64,000 nucleotides of DNA from an uncultured Lachnospiraceae bacterium (GTDB lineage Bacteria > Bacillota > Clostridia > Lachnospirales > Lachnospiraceae), in the NCBI GenBank assembly GCA_902793335.1, contig CADBCZ010000001.1:1-64000 (forward strand), in the 5' to 3' direction. Within the stretch, counting starts at the first letter, position 1, and each line of letters starts with the position of its first letter. Under the pieces are notes generated by a model that made no database searches, had not been told where the DNA came from, and was given only the letters and a program-made list of their open reading frames with translations. Shown in pieces: positions 54,532-63,666 of this stretch. The position numbers were made by a program, and so were the translations under genes.

Positions 54532-54882
54532 TTACAATGAATCTTTATCTATTATTTTTCCATCCATCCAAATCTTTTCAAGATTATAGAACAATCTGTC
54601 TTCTTCATTAAATATATGAACAATAATGTCATTAAAATCCATTAAGATCCAATTAGAGGTTTGATAACCCTCAATCTGTCTTGGATTAACTCCTTCTTTG
54701 TGAAGCTTTTCTTCAACATTATCAGCCATAGCCTGAACCTGATTTCTGTTAGTACCGCTAGCAATTATAAAATAATCAGCCATTACGGAAACTTCGGATA
54801 TATCGATAATTTTAATATCCTGTGCTTTTTTCTCATCAAGACCGGCAATTGCCAGTTTGGCTAAATCTTTACTTAACATCAT
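54532..54882 (-). CDS. rsfS: Ribosomal silencing factor RsfS
   Basis: 116 residues. Binds L14 of the 50S subunit and blocks subunit joining when nutrients are short. Family motifs are DISEVSVMADYFIIASG (about 26-42) and NWILMDFNDIIVHIF (about 78-92). Two consecutive ATG codons follow GGAGGTTT; either could be used. Part of the yqeK-nadD-yhbY-obgE cluster. Confidence 0.95.
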   Translation of the reverse strand: MMLSKDLAKLAIAGLDEKKAQDIKIIDISEVSVMADYFIIASGTNRNQVQAMADNVEEKLHKEGVNPRQIEGYQTSNWILMDFNDIIVHIFNEEDRLFYNLEKIWMDGKIIDKDSL

Positions 54883-54905
54883 AAACCTCCGGTAATTATA
54901 TTAAA

Positions 54906-55475
54906 TCAATGTTTATTCTTTTTATAGTATTCATAAGTCTTGCGTGTTACCGGGTCAACTACTGCCCCTTTTTTATCAAGATATTTCACACTATTTTTTA
55001 AAATGTGAATAAGACATTTGTCCAAATCAGTATATGCCTCTTTGCGAATTTCATCCATCTCCGGAAGAATATTACGATTTGGTTCGATATAATCAGCAAT
55101 ATAAATGATCTTTTCAAGCAATGACATGCCTGGTCTTCCGGTTGTGTGGAATTCGATTGCTGATAATATCTCTTTATCATTCACACCGTATTTTTCTTTT
55201 GCATATGCTGCCGAAAGCTTTGCGTGTAATAATTCAGGATTGGCTCTTTCACATTCAGATACCGGTATGCTTCTTTTAATACACTTGGTAATCTTCTTGT
55301 CATTTGGTACATATTTTGCACAATCGTGTAAAAGTCCGGCAATCAAAGCTTTCTCATAATCAGCACCATGTACAAACGCCATAGTACCTGCAGTATATTC
55401 AACGCCTATTGAATGTTCAAATCTTTTGACGGAAAGTTTTGTTTTAAGCTTTTCAGTCATTTCTATCCTATCCAT
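54906..55475 (-). CDS. yqeK: HD-domain hydrolase YqeK (Ap4A hydrolase family)
   Basis: 189 residues. The HD motif is LLHDCAKYV (about 47-55), with earlier RFEHSIGVEYTA and later metal-ligand segments IEFHTTGRPGM and YIADYIEPNR. YqeK-type proteins split diadenosine tetraphosphate symmetrically. It lies between nadD and rsfS, the standard order. Confidence 0.93.
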   Translation of the reverse strand: MDRIEMTEKLKTKLSVKRFEHSIGVEYTAGTMAFVHGADYEKALIAGLLHDCAKYVPNDKKITKCIKRSIPVSECERANPELLHAKLSAAYAKEKYGVNDKEILSAIEFHTTGRPGMSLLEKIIYIADYIEPNRNILPEMDEIRKEAYTDLDKCLIHILKNSVKYLDKKGAVVDPVTRKTYEYYKKNKH

Positions 55476-55571
55476 TGCGCCCTCACATATAAATAAAATA
55501 ACAATATTTATAATTAACTAGCTAATTATACCAAAAATTAGCATTAATTTCAACGAAATCATTAATAAAAG

Positions 55572-56207
55572 TTAGTATAAATAATTTTCTGTAATATAAT
55601 TTTTTACAGAATTTGATAGATATTTATCAATATATGAAATTAGTTCATCATTATCGGATGCATTATCATTAATTAGTGATAAATATTCACGTATAGTTGA
55701 AGATGAACAGTCTATTTCTTTACACTTAATAATATCAATTCGGGAATTTTTATATTTTAAGTTTAATTCCTTTATCTTATCACGAATACGTTCAATACCG
55801 TTTTCATCTCTTGAAGCTACCAGTAAATCGGCATTATCCAGTATTATCTCCGGATGTACCCATTGTTCAAAATAGAATAATGAATCAGCTCCCATAATAA
55901 AATAGAACTTACAATCCGGATATTTACGATTTAACAGAGTAAATGTTTCATAGGAATAGGTTTTTCCTTCTCTTATCAGTTCAAAATCAGAGACCTTAAA
56001 ATTTTCATGCTCAGCTATTGCCAAAGAAATCATGTTATATCTGTCCTTGCCGGAAACTATTCCTTTGGTGGACTTGTATGCCGGTATATTGTTAGGCATA
56101 AACCAGATTTCATCTAATGAGAACTGCTCATAAGCAGCAACAGCTATATCCACATGACCAATATGTATGGGATTAAATGTTCCTCCCATAATTCCGATTT
56201 TCTTCAT
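55572..56207 (-). CDS. nadD: Nicotinate-nucleotide adenylyltransferase
   Basis: NAD synthesis: adenylates nicotinate mononucleotide. The ATG at 56207 is preferred, since the in-frame ATG at 56213 touches the AGGAG ribosome site. That gives 211 residues. The nucleotidyl-transferase motif is GIMGGTFNPIHIGHV (about 4-18), and the C-terminal SSSTIREYL is intact. Confidence 0.95.
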   Translation of the reverse strand: MKKIGIMGGTFNPIHIGHVDIAVAAYEQFSLDEIWFMPNNIPAYKSTKGIVSGKDRYNMISLAIAEHENFKVSDFELIREGKTYSYETFTLLNRKYPDCKFYFIMGADSLFYFEQWVHPEIILDNADLLVASRDENGIERIRDKIKELNLKYKNSRIDIIKCKEIDCSSSTIREYLSLINDNASDNDELISYIDKYLSNSVKNYITENYLY

Positions 56208-56226
56208 AAACATCTCCTAAAATCTG

Positions 56227-56517
56227 TTATTTGGGAAGAACTATCTTAGGATCTTTCTTATTAGGTCTGTATAAAACGATTTTTTTACCAATAACCTGAA
56301 CTACAGAAGATTTAGTTCTTCCTGCTATGGTATCAGCAATCTCCTTCGGATCATCAAAACAGTTTTTAAGTACACCTAATTTGATAAGTTCTCTTTTTTC
56401 GATAGCTTCATCAACAGCCTTAATCAATTCAGGTGTAACGCTGCCTTTTCCAACATTTATTATAGGATCAATATTCATAGCAAGACTCTTTAAATATGCT
56501 CTCTGTTTACTTGTCAT
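56227..56517 (-). CDS. yhbY: CRS1/YhbY-domain RNA-binding protein
   Basis: 96 residues, a single CRM domain associated with pre-50S ribosomal particles. The family pattern is LTSKQRAYLKSLA-like at the N-terminus, INVGKGSVTPELI and the GRTKSSVVQVIGKKIVLYR C-terminal region. It lies between obgE and nadD. Confidence 0.93.
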   Translation of the reverse strand: MTSKQRAYLKSLAMNIDPIINVGKGSVTPELIKAVDEAIEKRELIKLGVLKNCFDDPKEIADTIAGRTKSSVVQVIGKKIVLYRPNKKDPKIVLPK

Positions 56518-56532
56518 TATATATTATACTCC

Positions 56533-57822
56533 TTATTCATAGTAATCAAATTCCAAATCATACATTCTAACAACATCGCCCTCTTCTAATCCGTGAGCTT
56601 TAAGATCTTCAATTATTCCGTTATCTCTCATGAAACGCTGGAAGAAATCAAAACCTTTTTCAGAATCTAAATTGGTATAACCAAGCATTTTCTCAATCTT
56701 AGCTCCTTCAACAATGAATACATGTTCATTTTTCGGATCTTTTTCTATTGTATAAGGCTCATTATTATCATCAAATACCGGAACATACTCTGATTCGAAT
56801 TCAACAATGTCATCAGGTGCTTCTTTGACAAGCTTGTATAAATGCCATAATAAATCATCAACGCCTTCACCGGTTACAGCTGAAATCGGGAACACTGTTA
56901 TACCTTTAGGTTCGAATTCTTCTTTTAACATATCGATAACAGTTTCTCTCTCAACCTCGCTCATGGCATCCATCTTGTTTGCAGCAATCACCATAGGTTT
57001 TTTAGAAATCTCGATATTGTATTTTTTAAGCTCCTCAAGTATAGCATAGATATCGTTAATAGGATCTCTGCCCTCTACCGATGCACCATCTACTATATGT
57101 AACAGAACTTTATTTCTTTCAATATGTCTCAAGAATTGAAGTCCAAGACCAACACCTTCGCTTGCACCTTCGATTATTCCCGGAATATCGGCAATAACGA
57201 ATCCTAAACCATCCTTAAGATCTACAACACCAAGATTAGGATTTAAGGTTGTAAAATGATAATTTGCAATCTTTGGTCTTGCATTTGTAACTCTTGATAA
57301 AAATGTCGACTTACCTACATTAGGGAAACCAACAAGTCCTACATCAGCAATAACTTTAAGTTCCAAGGTAACATAGAGCTCTTTTGCGGGCTGACCGGGT
57401 TGAGCATATCTTGGAGCCTGCATAGTCGAAGTTGCATAATGCATGTTACCGTTACCGCCACGACCACCTTCAAGAATAACAACAGGTTCTTTCTTGTTAG
57501 ACATATCCATTATTACTTTGCCGGATTCAAAATCTTTAATAACAGTTCCCGGTGGAACTTTACAAATAATATCTGCACCATTGGCTCCATGCTGGCGTCT
57601 TTTACCGCCCTCTTCACCATCTTTAGCAACATATTTTCTTACGTTTCTAAAATCATTTAATGTATTAAGTCCTTCGTCGACAACAAAGATTACATCTCCA
57701 CCTTTACCGCCGTCTCCACCATCAGGTCCACCTGCGGGTACATACAACTCTCTTCTGAAACTTACGTGTCCATCTCCGCCTTTTCCGGAGCGGATGAATA
57801 CTTTAGCTCTATCTGCAAACAT
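56533..57822 (-). CDS. obgE: GTPase Obg/CgtA
   Basis: 429 residues, ribosome-assembly and stress GTPase. The Gly-rich Obg fold covers 1-158 (FADRAKVFIRSGKGGDGHVS at the start). The G domain has G1 GFPNVGKS (165-172), G3 DIPGIIEGAS and G4 ANKMD. The C-terminal OCT domain is from about 345. Downstream of rpmA in the usual rplU-prp-rpmA-obg order. Confidence 0.97.
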   Translation of the reverse strand: MFADRAKVFIRSGKGGDGHVSFRRELYVPAGGPDGGDGGKGGDVIFVVDEGLNTLNDFRNVRKYVAKDGEEGGKRRQHGANGADIICKVPPGTVIKDFESGKVIMDMSNKKEPVVILEGGRGGNGNMHYATSTMQAPRYAQPGQPAKELYVTLELKVIADVGLVGFPNVGKSTFLSRVTNARPKIANYHFTTLNPNLGVVDLKDGLGFVIADIPGIIEGASEGVGLGLQFLRHIERNKVLLHIVDGASVEGRDPINDIYAILEELKKYNIEISKKPMVIAANKMDAMSEVERETVIDMLKEEFEPKGITVFPISAVTGEGVDDLLWHLYKLVKEAPDDIVEFESEYVPVFDDNNEPYTIEKDPKNEHVFIVEGAKIEKMLGYTNLDSEKGFDFFQRFMRDNGIIEDLKAHGLEEGDVVRMYDLEFDYYE

Positions 57823-57887
57823 AATTATTCTCCTGTTGAAAAAAAGGGCTGGAGAATAAAACTCCAGCCCGTAAATAAACGCGTATA

Positions 57888-58178
57888 TTACTCGTTGATA
57901 GAAACAGGATAGATTGAAACCTGCTTTTTGTCTCTACCCTTTCTCTCGTAACGAACAACTCCGTCAACTAATGCAAACAATGTATCATCCTTGCCTCTTC
58001 CGACATTTGTTCCAGGATGAATTCTTGTTCCACGCTGTTTGTATAAAACATTACCGGCTTTAACAAACTGACCATCTGCTCTCTTCGCACCAAGTCTCTT
58101 AGACTCTGAATCTCTACCGTTCTTAGTAGAACCCATTCCTTTCTTGTGAGCGAATAACTGAAGGTTAAGCTTTAACAT
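57888..58178 (-). CDS. rpmA: 50S ribosomal protein L27 (precursor form)
   Basis: 96 residues. The N-terminal [18 protein letters not shown] contains the Firmicutes-type extension that must be cut after LQLFA before L27 can work in the peptidyl-transferase centre. The protease for this, Prp, is encoded next door. The body has the conserved [24 protein letters not shown] precedes the ATG. Confidence 0.97.
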   Translation of the reverse strand: MLKLNLQLFAHKKGMGSTKNGRDSESKRLGAKRADGQFVKAGNVLYKQRGTRIHPGTNVGRGKDDTLFALVDGVVRYERKGRDKKQVSIYPVSINE

Positions 58179-58214
58179 AATTACACCTCCTCATTCAAAA
58201 ACTAACATGAAATC

Positions 58215-58541
58215 TCAAACAATCTGTTCAACGACTTCAATATATCTCTTTCCGTATTTCTGTTCCACTGTAGTGATACCCAAATGAAATGATTTAAATA
58301 ATAATTCAGCTTCATCACTGGGCATTTTTTTCAAAATGACGTTTTCAAAATTAATCTTTCTACTACCATTAATTTCTTTATCATCATTGGTAAAGTTTTC
58401 CAAAGAATTGACTAAATTGATATATAACATAGATATCGCACTACAAACAATATCCTTACCTTTTCTGTCATACTCTGCATGCCCCTCTACCTGGGCGCCA
58501 ACTATCAAGTTGTTTTTTTTGAAAATGGTTACAGTAATCAT
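58215..58541 (-). CDS. prp: Ribosomal-processing cysteine protease Prp
   Basis: 108 residues. Removes the N-terminal extension of L27. The catalytic His lies in VEGHAEYDRKGKDIVCSAIS and the Cys in the same segment (DIVCSA), about residues 19-38. Located between rplU and rpmA as in other Firmicutes. Confidence 0.95.
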   Translation of the reverse strand: MITVTIFKKNNLIVGAQVEGHAEYDRKGKDIVCSAISMLYINLVNSLENFTNDDKEINGSRKINFENVILKKMPSDEAELLFKSFHLGITTVEQKYGKRYIEVVEQIV

Positions 58542-58555
58542 TGTTAATAACCAGA

Positions 58556-58861
58556 TTAAGCGTTAATAGCTTTAATCTCAACCTTAGTAAATGGCTGTCT
58601 ATGACCATTCTTCTTGTGATAGCCGGTTTTTCTCTTATACTTATAAACAACAACTTTTTTCTCTTTACCATCGCCAATTACGCTGGCTGTTACGCTTGAC
58701 TTAGCTACAGCATCTCCGCAAAGCATATCAGTGTCGTTGTTAATAGCAATAACATCAAATTTTACTTCTGAGCCGGCCTCGGCATTAAGCTTCTCTACTT
58801 TAATGATATCACCTTCAGCTACCTTGTACTGCTTACCACCTGTTGCAATAATTGCGTACAT
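58556..58861 (-). CDS. rplU: 50S ribosomal protein L21
   Basis: 101 residues from the ATG at 58861 after AGGAGGTAACC; in-frame upstream codons belong to the leader RNA. Starts MYAIIATGGKQYKVAEGD and ends with the rRNA-binding KRKTGYHKKNGHRQPFTKV-type segment. First gene of the rplU-prp-rpmA-obgE unit. Confidence 0.97.
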   Translation of the reverse strand: MYAIIATGGKQYKVAEGDIIKVEKLNAEAGSEVKFDVIAINNDTDMLCGDAVAKSSVTASVIGDGKEKKVVVYKYKRKTGYHKKNGHRQPFTKVEIKAINA

Positions 58862-58946
58862 ACGGTTACCTCCTATTATCATTACTCGCCAAGTTCGGTG
58901 GTATTCCATATCAAAGAATACACTTCTACCTCCTTGTGCGGCACAC
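58862..58946 (-). ncRNA. L21 leader (ribosomal protein autoregulation element)
   Basis: The 5' leader of rplU has the look of the Firmicutes L21 leader: GTGCCGCAC and AAGGAGGTAGAAG, the hairpin GTGTATTC/GAATACCAC, then CACCGAACTTGGCGAGT before the ribosome site. Such leaders are thought to bind L21 and limit its own synthesis. Identification is by pattern memory and position. Confidence 0.75.
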
Positions 58947-58952
58947 TAAGAT

Positions 58953-58981
58953 ATAATAACAAAAGATATTTAAATAGTCAA
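58953..58981 (-). promoter_or_regulatory. Promoter of the rplU operon
   Basis: Minus strand: TTGACT (58976-58981), a 17-base spacer and TATTAT (58953-58958), with initiation expected near 58946, at the start of the L21 leader. Confidence 0.75.
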
Positions 58982-59012
58982 CTGTTTTTTATATCTCTTT
59001 TGTCATTATTTC

Positions 59013-59047
59013 AAAAAAAAAGAATCTGCATAAATGCAAATTCTTTA
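59013..59047 (-). terminator. Terminator after tRNA-Glu
   Basis: Minus strand: AAAGAATTTGCAT, a two-base loop, then ATGCAGATTCTTT (one mismatch), followed by a run of T residues. It begins directly after the tRNA. Confidence 0.85.
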
Positions 59048-59048
59048 G

Positions 59049-59120
59049 CAGTCGATAGGGGAATCGAACCCCTGTTTCCGCCGTGAGAGGGCGGCGTCTT
59101 AACCGCTTGACCAATCGACC
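59049..59120 (-). tRNA. tRNA-Glu (CTC)
   Basis: Minus strand begins GGTCGATTGGTCAAGCGGTT. Acceptor arms GGTCGAT and ATCGACT pair with a terminal G-U. The anticodon stem CCGCC/GGCGG encloses CTCTCAC, anticodon CTC. The T arm has GGTTCGATTCC. CCA is not encoded. It has its own promoter and terminator. Confidence 0.95.
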
Positions 59121-59139
59121 ATGTCCTGACGACTTGATT

Positions 59140-59168
59140 AATATATCACATGTTTTTGCAATCGTCAA
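59140..59168 (-). promoter_or_regulatory. tRNA-Glu promoter
   Basis: Minus strand: TTGACG (59163-59168), a 17-base spacer and TATATT (59140-59145), about 20 bases before the tRNA. Confidence 0.8.
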
Positions 59169-59207
59169 TAGCTTTTTTGCGATTTGTGTATATTGTACAC
59201 ATAATCA

Positions 59208-60113
59208 CTAAAGTGAATCGATTAATTGTTGAAAATAGTCAGGTAATGGAGAGTCAAATTCAATATATTTATTTGTATCAGGATGAATAAAACCTAATGT
59301 TTTAGCATGTAATGTCTGTCCCGTAAGGTTTTTGATTTTAGTTTTTTGAGGACCATATACATCATCTCCCAATATAGGATGGCCAATAGATGCCATATGT
59401 ACTCTGATCTGATGAGTTCTTCCTGTCTCAAGACTACATTCAATATATGTATATCCTTTGGAAAAATGTTTAAGTACTTTATAATGAGTTATCGCATCTC
59501 TTCCGTTTTTATGATTAATAGCCATTTTTTTACGATCAACAGGATGTCGCCCTATTGGAGCATTTACTGTACCATCTTCCTTGATTATTCCGTAACATAT
59601 AGCATGATATTTTCTGGTTATAGAATGTTCTTTTAACTGTTCTGCCAGTATTTTATGTGCATTATCATTTTTACATATGACGAGAAGACCTGTTGTGTTC
59701 ATATCGATTCTGTGAACTATTCCGGGTCTTATAACACCGTTAATGGATGATAACGAATCTTTACAGTGATACAGTAAAGCATTAACCAATGTTCCGCTCT
59801 CATGTCCTGCTGAAGGATGAACTACCATGTTTTTAGGCTTATTGACAATTATAATCGATTCATCTTCATATACAATATCAAGAGGAATATTTTCAGGAAT
59901 AACGTCTAATTCCTTAGGTTCTTCATAATCAATATCTATAATATCATTTTCTTTTATTTTATAATTGGATTTACATGGATTTCCGTTTACAAGAACAGAT
60001 TTATCAGATATTAATTGCTGAATATAAGATCTTGATAATTCTGAAATATTATCGGATATATATTTATCAATTCTAATATTGGCATTGTCGTTAACTACAA
60101 GGTGATATTTCAT
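59208..60113 (-). CDS. RluA/RluD-family 23S rRNA pseudouridine synthase
   Basis: 301 residues from the ATG at 60113 (AGGAGA upstream; a TTG at 60119 is less likely). An S4 RNA-binding domain covers about 10-75 (RIDKYISDNISELSRSYIQQ). The catalytic motif is VHRIDMNTTGLLV with the active-site Asp near 140. C-terminal GRTHQIRVHMASIGHPILGD is intact. The pairing with lspA upstream is standard for RluD/YlyB-type enzymes; exact target uridines are not deducible. Confidence 0.93.
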   Translation of the reverse strand: MKYHLVVNDNANIRIDKYISDNISELSRSYIQQLISDKSVLVNGNPCKSNYKIKENDIIDIDYEEPKELDVIPENIPLDIVYEDESIIIVNKPKNMVVHPSAGHESGTLVNALLYHCKDSLSSINGVIRPGIVHRIDMNTTGLLVICKNDNAHKILAEQLKEHSITRKYHAICYGIIKEDGTVNAPIGRHPVDRKKMAINHKNGRDAITHYKVLKHFSKGYTYIECSLETGRTHQIRVHMASIGHPILGDDVYGPQKTKIKNLTGQTLHAKTLGFIHPDTNKYIEFDSPLPDYFQQLIDSL

Positions 60114-60145
60114 ATACAATCTCCTATAAAGAAATATGCAAAAAA

Positions 60146-60661
60146 TTATTTTTTAAATATTTCATCAAAGTCAGCTTCTTTATATTTAAACAACATTAAA
60201 AAAATCAAAACAAAGACACCGATTGTAATATAACAATCAGCAATATTGAATACAGGAAAATCAATAATTTTAAAATAAATGAAGTCTATCACATATTTAA
60301 ATCTTAATCGATCAATAAAATTACCTATTGCACCGGCTGTAATTAGAAGAATTAATATTCTTATATCTTTGTATTTATCTTTTTTTAAACATCTGATGTA
60401 AAGAATCATAGCTAATAAAAGAATTATAACGGTCTCGATATAAAACATAATCTGCTTATTCTGAAACATTCCCCAGGCTGCACCGGCATTTCTAATATAA
60501 TGAATATCAAGAACACCATTAATAACCGGAATTGAATCAAACAGATCCATTGTATTGATAATATGCATTTTTGAAATTTGATCAATTATTATAAGTATTA
60601 CAACAGAAATGATTGCAGGTATTACTCTACCTGCAATCATCTTATTACCAGAATTATTCAA
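60146..60661 (-). CDS. lspA: Lipoprotein signal peptidase (SPase II)
   Basis: 171 residues, four membrane helices. Cleaves prolipoproteins such as the one at 6.5 kb. Catalytic Asp residues are in GNFIDRLRF and FNIADCYI. GAAWGMF is the conserved first signature. Confidence 0.96.
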   Translation of the reverse strand: MNNSGNKMIAGRVIPAIISVVILIIIDQISKMHIINTMDLFDSIPVINGVLDIHYIRNAGAAWGMFQNKQIMFYIETVIILLLAMILYIRCLKKDKYKDIRILILLITAGAIGNFIDRLRFKYVIDFIYFKIIDFPVFNIADCYITIGVFVLIFLMLFKYKEADFDEIFKK

Positions 60662-60679
60662 AATATATTCTCCCTAATA

Positions 60680-62320
60680 TTACATGAATTTAAAGGTTTC
60701 ATTAACGTCATCATCATTACCGATCATACGTGATTCGTTAATTGTAACTTTATTCTCAACATCACCGACAAAGACATCTTTTTCTTCATCTTCAGTAGTA
60801 TTATCTATCATTTCTTCAGTAGCTTCTTTTAATTTATCTTTATCGTTTTGCATTGATTCAATAGTAGCCTTAAGTTTCTCGACCTCAGCCGCTATTATGG
60901 TAGGAATATCTTCTTCCTCTTCCTCGTTTCCTGCAATAAAATCAAATCCTTCAGAATAGTTGTCCTGTGAATCAAGCATTGTAGATTCGTTAACCTTATT
61001 TTCAACTTCACCTGAAAGAGCGCTTTCCTCTTCTTCTGTAGTTTCGAAAACATTAGGTTCCGGTGAAATATGAGGTTCTTCTGAAACAGCCGGTTCTTCA
61101 GGCTTAATATCAGGTGTTGCCTCATTCATTACAAAGGCATTAGCAGTTGTATTCTGAACATTACTATCAAATGCACTAGCTGCTGTATCATGAACATTAC
61201 TATCAAATGCAGTGGCCGCTGTATCCGTAACATTGTTATCAAATGCACTTGCAGTCGTATCCTGAGTATTGTTATCGAACGGACTGGTTGTTGAGTTGTT
61301 TTTGTCTGTAGTAGTAGTGTTATCAGTATTAACAGTATAATCAATATTTTCTTTCACCTGCTGTTCTATATGTAAATCATTACCCTTTTCAGGCGAAGAA
61401 TTAATATTATCATTGATATTTGAAGCAATATTCTCATTGATGTTTTCGTTTACGTTCTCTTTTACTGCTTCATTAATATTATTAGTTTCCTTTTCACGAG
61501 CAGTATCGATATTTGTTTTATAATATGTTTCATTCTCGCTTTTGGCAGCCATTGCAGCTACTGAAGCACGATGTACAGTCTTAGATTTTGAAGTTTTGAT
61601 ATTAAGAGATGTACCACTCTTTCCACTTGATTTTCTCTTCTTTGCGCCGGTATAATCTCCACCTGTCTGTTTGCTGAAACGACCTCCATTAGCTGCTGAT
61701 GCAAATGGGTCCATTCCAAGATTAGATCCTCTGTCAAATGTAGGTGATTGAGCGGTTTTTTCAAAGTTTGATGGGGTACTTCCGGTATAACCTCCACCAA
61801 GACCGCCTTCACTACCTAAAACACCGGAAGAAAATCCTGAACTAAATGAACTTGATTCAAAGCCCTCACCCAAATCAATATCAATCACTTCACCATCTAA
61901 TAACCTTAGTTCTGCCCTTAGTATTTTCCTAAATTGCTCTTTAAAAATCTGTTCCTGCTGTTTGAGACGAAAAATCTCATTCTTTAAATCCTGAAGTTCC
62001 TTTTTTGAATCCTTTAAAATTTCTTCCGCTTTAAGCTCAGCCTCAGTTGTAATCTGTCGGGCTTTATCATTTGCTGCATTAATAGTCTCTTCTGAAGTTT
62101 TTTCAGAAATAGTAAGCGCTTTCTGCATAGAATCCTCAATGGATTTGTAATGCTGAAGACTCTCTGAAAGAGTTTTAATCTTATCATGCAATTCAACATT
62201 AGAACGATATAACATACTGTAATCAGCGGTTATATCACTCATAAAAGCTTCTACTTCTTTTTTATCAAAGCCGATACCGCCTTTGAATGTTTTGTTTTGT
62301 AAATCAACCGGTGTAAGCAT
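60680..62320 (-). CDS. divIVA: DivIVA-domain protein with long repetitive C-terminus
   Basis: 546 residues. The N-terminal DivIVA domain (MLTPVDLQNKTFKGGIGFDK, about 1-60) binds curved membrane, and a coiled coil runs to about 145. The rest is unlike short DivIVA: a Gly/Ser-rich part near 155-235, a basic stretch near 220-250, Asn/Thr-rich 12-residue repeats near 345-400 and an acidic end in which VENKV plus NES-M occurs twice (near 438-450 and 523-535). AGGAGG precedes the ATG. It sits with sepF in the divisome cluster. Confidence 0.9.
   Translation of the reverse strand: MLTPVDLQNKTFKGGIGFDKKEVEAFMSDITADYSMLYRSNVELHDKIKTLSESLQHYKSIEDSMQKALTISEKTSEETINAANDKARQITTEAELKAEEILKDSKKELQDLKNEIFRLKQQEQIFKEQFRKILRAELRLLDGEVIDIDLGEGFESSSFSSGFSSGVLGSEGGLGGGYTGSTPSNFEKTAQSPTFDRGSNLGMDPFASAANGGRFSKQTGGDYTGAKKRKSSGKSGTSLNIKTSKSKTVHRASVAAMAAKSENETYYKTNIDTAREKETNNINEAVKENVNENINENIASNINDNINSSPEKGNDLHIEQQVKENIDYTVNTDNTTTTDKNNSTTSPFDNNTQDTTASAFDNNVTDTAATAFDSNVHDTAASAFDSNVQNTTANAFVMNEATPDIKPEEPAVSEEPHISPEPNVFETTEEEESALSGEVENKVNESTMLDSQDNYSEGFDFIAGNEEEEEDIPTIIAAEVEKLKATIESMQNDKDKLKEATEEMIDNTTEDEEKDVFVGDVENKVTINESRMIGNDDDVNETFKFM
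61130..61290 (-). repeat. 36-bp tandem repeat inside divIVA
   Basis: Units start at 61157, 61193, 61229 and 61265 (plus-strand coordinates), each 36 bases, with partial copies at both ends. They encode 12-residue units of the type FDSNVHDTAASA. Units differ by several bases, so the repeat is not fresh, but the length may vary between strains. Confidence 0.85.
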
Positions 62321-62368
62321 CCCCTTGTATACCTCCTAATACATAATCTCCCTCAAACATTTATCAAA

Positions 62369-62941
62369 TTAATATGTACGGTTTATATTTGGATTAATAT
62401 TTGGTGAAAGTGCAGATTCATTAAGAATCTCTTCTCTTAAATCTCCTGTTACAGCAATATTGCTTGGTGCAGCAATAAAAATATTGTTAGATATACCCTG
62501 AATTGAGCCATCTAAAGCATCACATGCACCACCGATAAAATCGATAATTCTCTGTGCAATATGGATTTCTACTCCTTCCATATTAATAACTACAAGATTA
62601 CCTTCTTTTAAATATTGAGTTACAGTTTGTGCATGACTAATATCTTGCGGTTTAACAACAAACACTTGACTTCTCCTATTATTTCTACTATTTATTGATA
62701 CTAATTTACTTGGATTAGTTGCTGATTTCGATTGACGTAACCTAGGTCTTCTAGACGAATAATCATCTTCTTCATCATCACTGTAAGCAGGTTTCTCTTT
62801 AGGTTTACGTTTTGGAAAGGTAAACTCTTCCTCCTCCTCGTCATCATCGTCATCATCAAACAATCCATCATCCTCATAATCTTCTTCAGGATCTGATAAT
62901 TTAAGAAAATCCATAAACTTACTCATTCCTGTCTTTGCCAT
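62369..62941 (-). CDS. sepF: Cell division protein SepF
   Basis: 190 residues. The N-terminal MAKTGMSKFMDFLKLSD helix should bind membrane, then a very acidic linker (many Asp/Glu near 20-40) and the SepF core from about 90 (QVFVVKPQDISHAQTVTQYL, NMEGVEIHIAQRIIDFIGGA). It aligns FtsZ filaments at the septum. Directly downstream of yggS. Confidence 0.95.
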   Translation of the reverse strand: MAKTGMSKFMDFLKLSDPEEDYEDDGLFDDDDDDEEEEEFTFPKRKPKEKPAYSDDEEDDYSSRRPRLRQSKSATNPSKLVSINSRNNRRSQVFVVKPQDISHAQTVTQYLKEGNLVVINMEGVEIHIAQRIIDFIGGACDALDGSIQGISNNIFIAAPSNIAVTGDLREEILNESALSPNINPNINRTY

Positions 62942-62955
62942 GACTATTCTCCTTC

Positions 62956-63648
62956 TTATATATTATAGTTTCGGGCACCAAATATTGCTGTTCCTACCCT
63001 AACCATTGTTGAGCCTTCTTCTATTGCAATTTTATAATCATTGGTCATGCCCATAGAAAGCACATTCATACTAACATTATCAATGTTTTTTGATTTTATG
63101 TCAAGTGATAATTGCTTTAAAGTATGAAAATATTGTCTATTATCCTCCGGATTTTCAACAAAAGGTGCTATCGTCATTAATCCGTTAATGTGTATATTAG
63201 GATAAGTGGAAACTTCTTCTACAAAAGGAATCACCTCAGAAACCTTTAAACCAAATTTACTATCCTCTTGTGCAACATTAACCTCAATTAAAATCTGACA
63301 AATAACATTTTTCTTAACAGCCTCTTTTTGAATTTCCTTAGCAAGTTTTATCGAATCAACCGAATGAATCATACAAGCTTTATCTACTACATATTTAACC
63401 TTGTTGGTCTGTAAATGTCCAATCAAGTGAAAATTAACAGGTTTTGAAACATGTTCGTATTTATCGCATAATTCCTGTACTTTATTCTCTCCAAAATCCT
63501 CAACTCCGATTGTTATCAGTTCTTCAATATCGGATAATGGTTTGGTCTTGCTGACTGCGATCAATGTAATCTCATCAGGATTTCGTCCACAATCATTAGC
63601 TGTCTTAACAATATCCTCTTTAATAAAATTATAATTATCAATAACCAT
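62956..63648 (-). CDS. yggS: YggS-family PLP-binding protein
   Basis: 230 residues, alanine-racemase-like TIM barrel of the PLP homeostasis family. The PLP Lys is in LIAVSKTKPL (about 27-36). HLIGHLQTNKVKYV and SMGMTNDYKIAIEEGSTMVR are signatures. AAGGAG precedes the ATG. First of the yggS-sepF-divIVA order common in Gram-positives. Confidence 0.95.
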   Translation of the reverse strand: MVIDNYNFIKEDIVKTANDCGRNPDEITLIAVSKTKPLSDIEELITIGVEDFGENKVQELCDKYEHVSKPVNFHLIGHLQTNKVKYVVDKACMIHSVDSIKLAKEIQKEAVKKNVICQILIEVNVAQEDSKFGLKVSEVIPFVEEVSTYPNIHINGLMTIAPFVENPEDNRQYFHTLKQLSLDIKSKNIDNVSMNVLSMGMTNDYKIAIEEGSTMVRVGTAIFGARNYNI

Positions 63649-63666
63649 TTTGTAACTCCTTGGATT

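Noticed and set aside
57443..57859. 138-residue open frame antisense to obgE
   Set aside because: Pro/Ser/Leu-rich shadow of the Gly-rich Obg domain on the opposite strand; no ribosome site.
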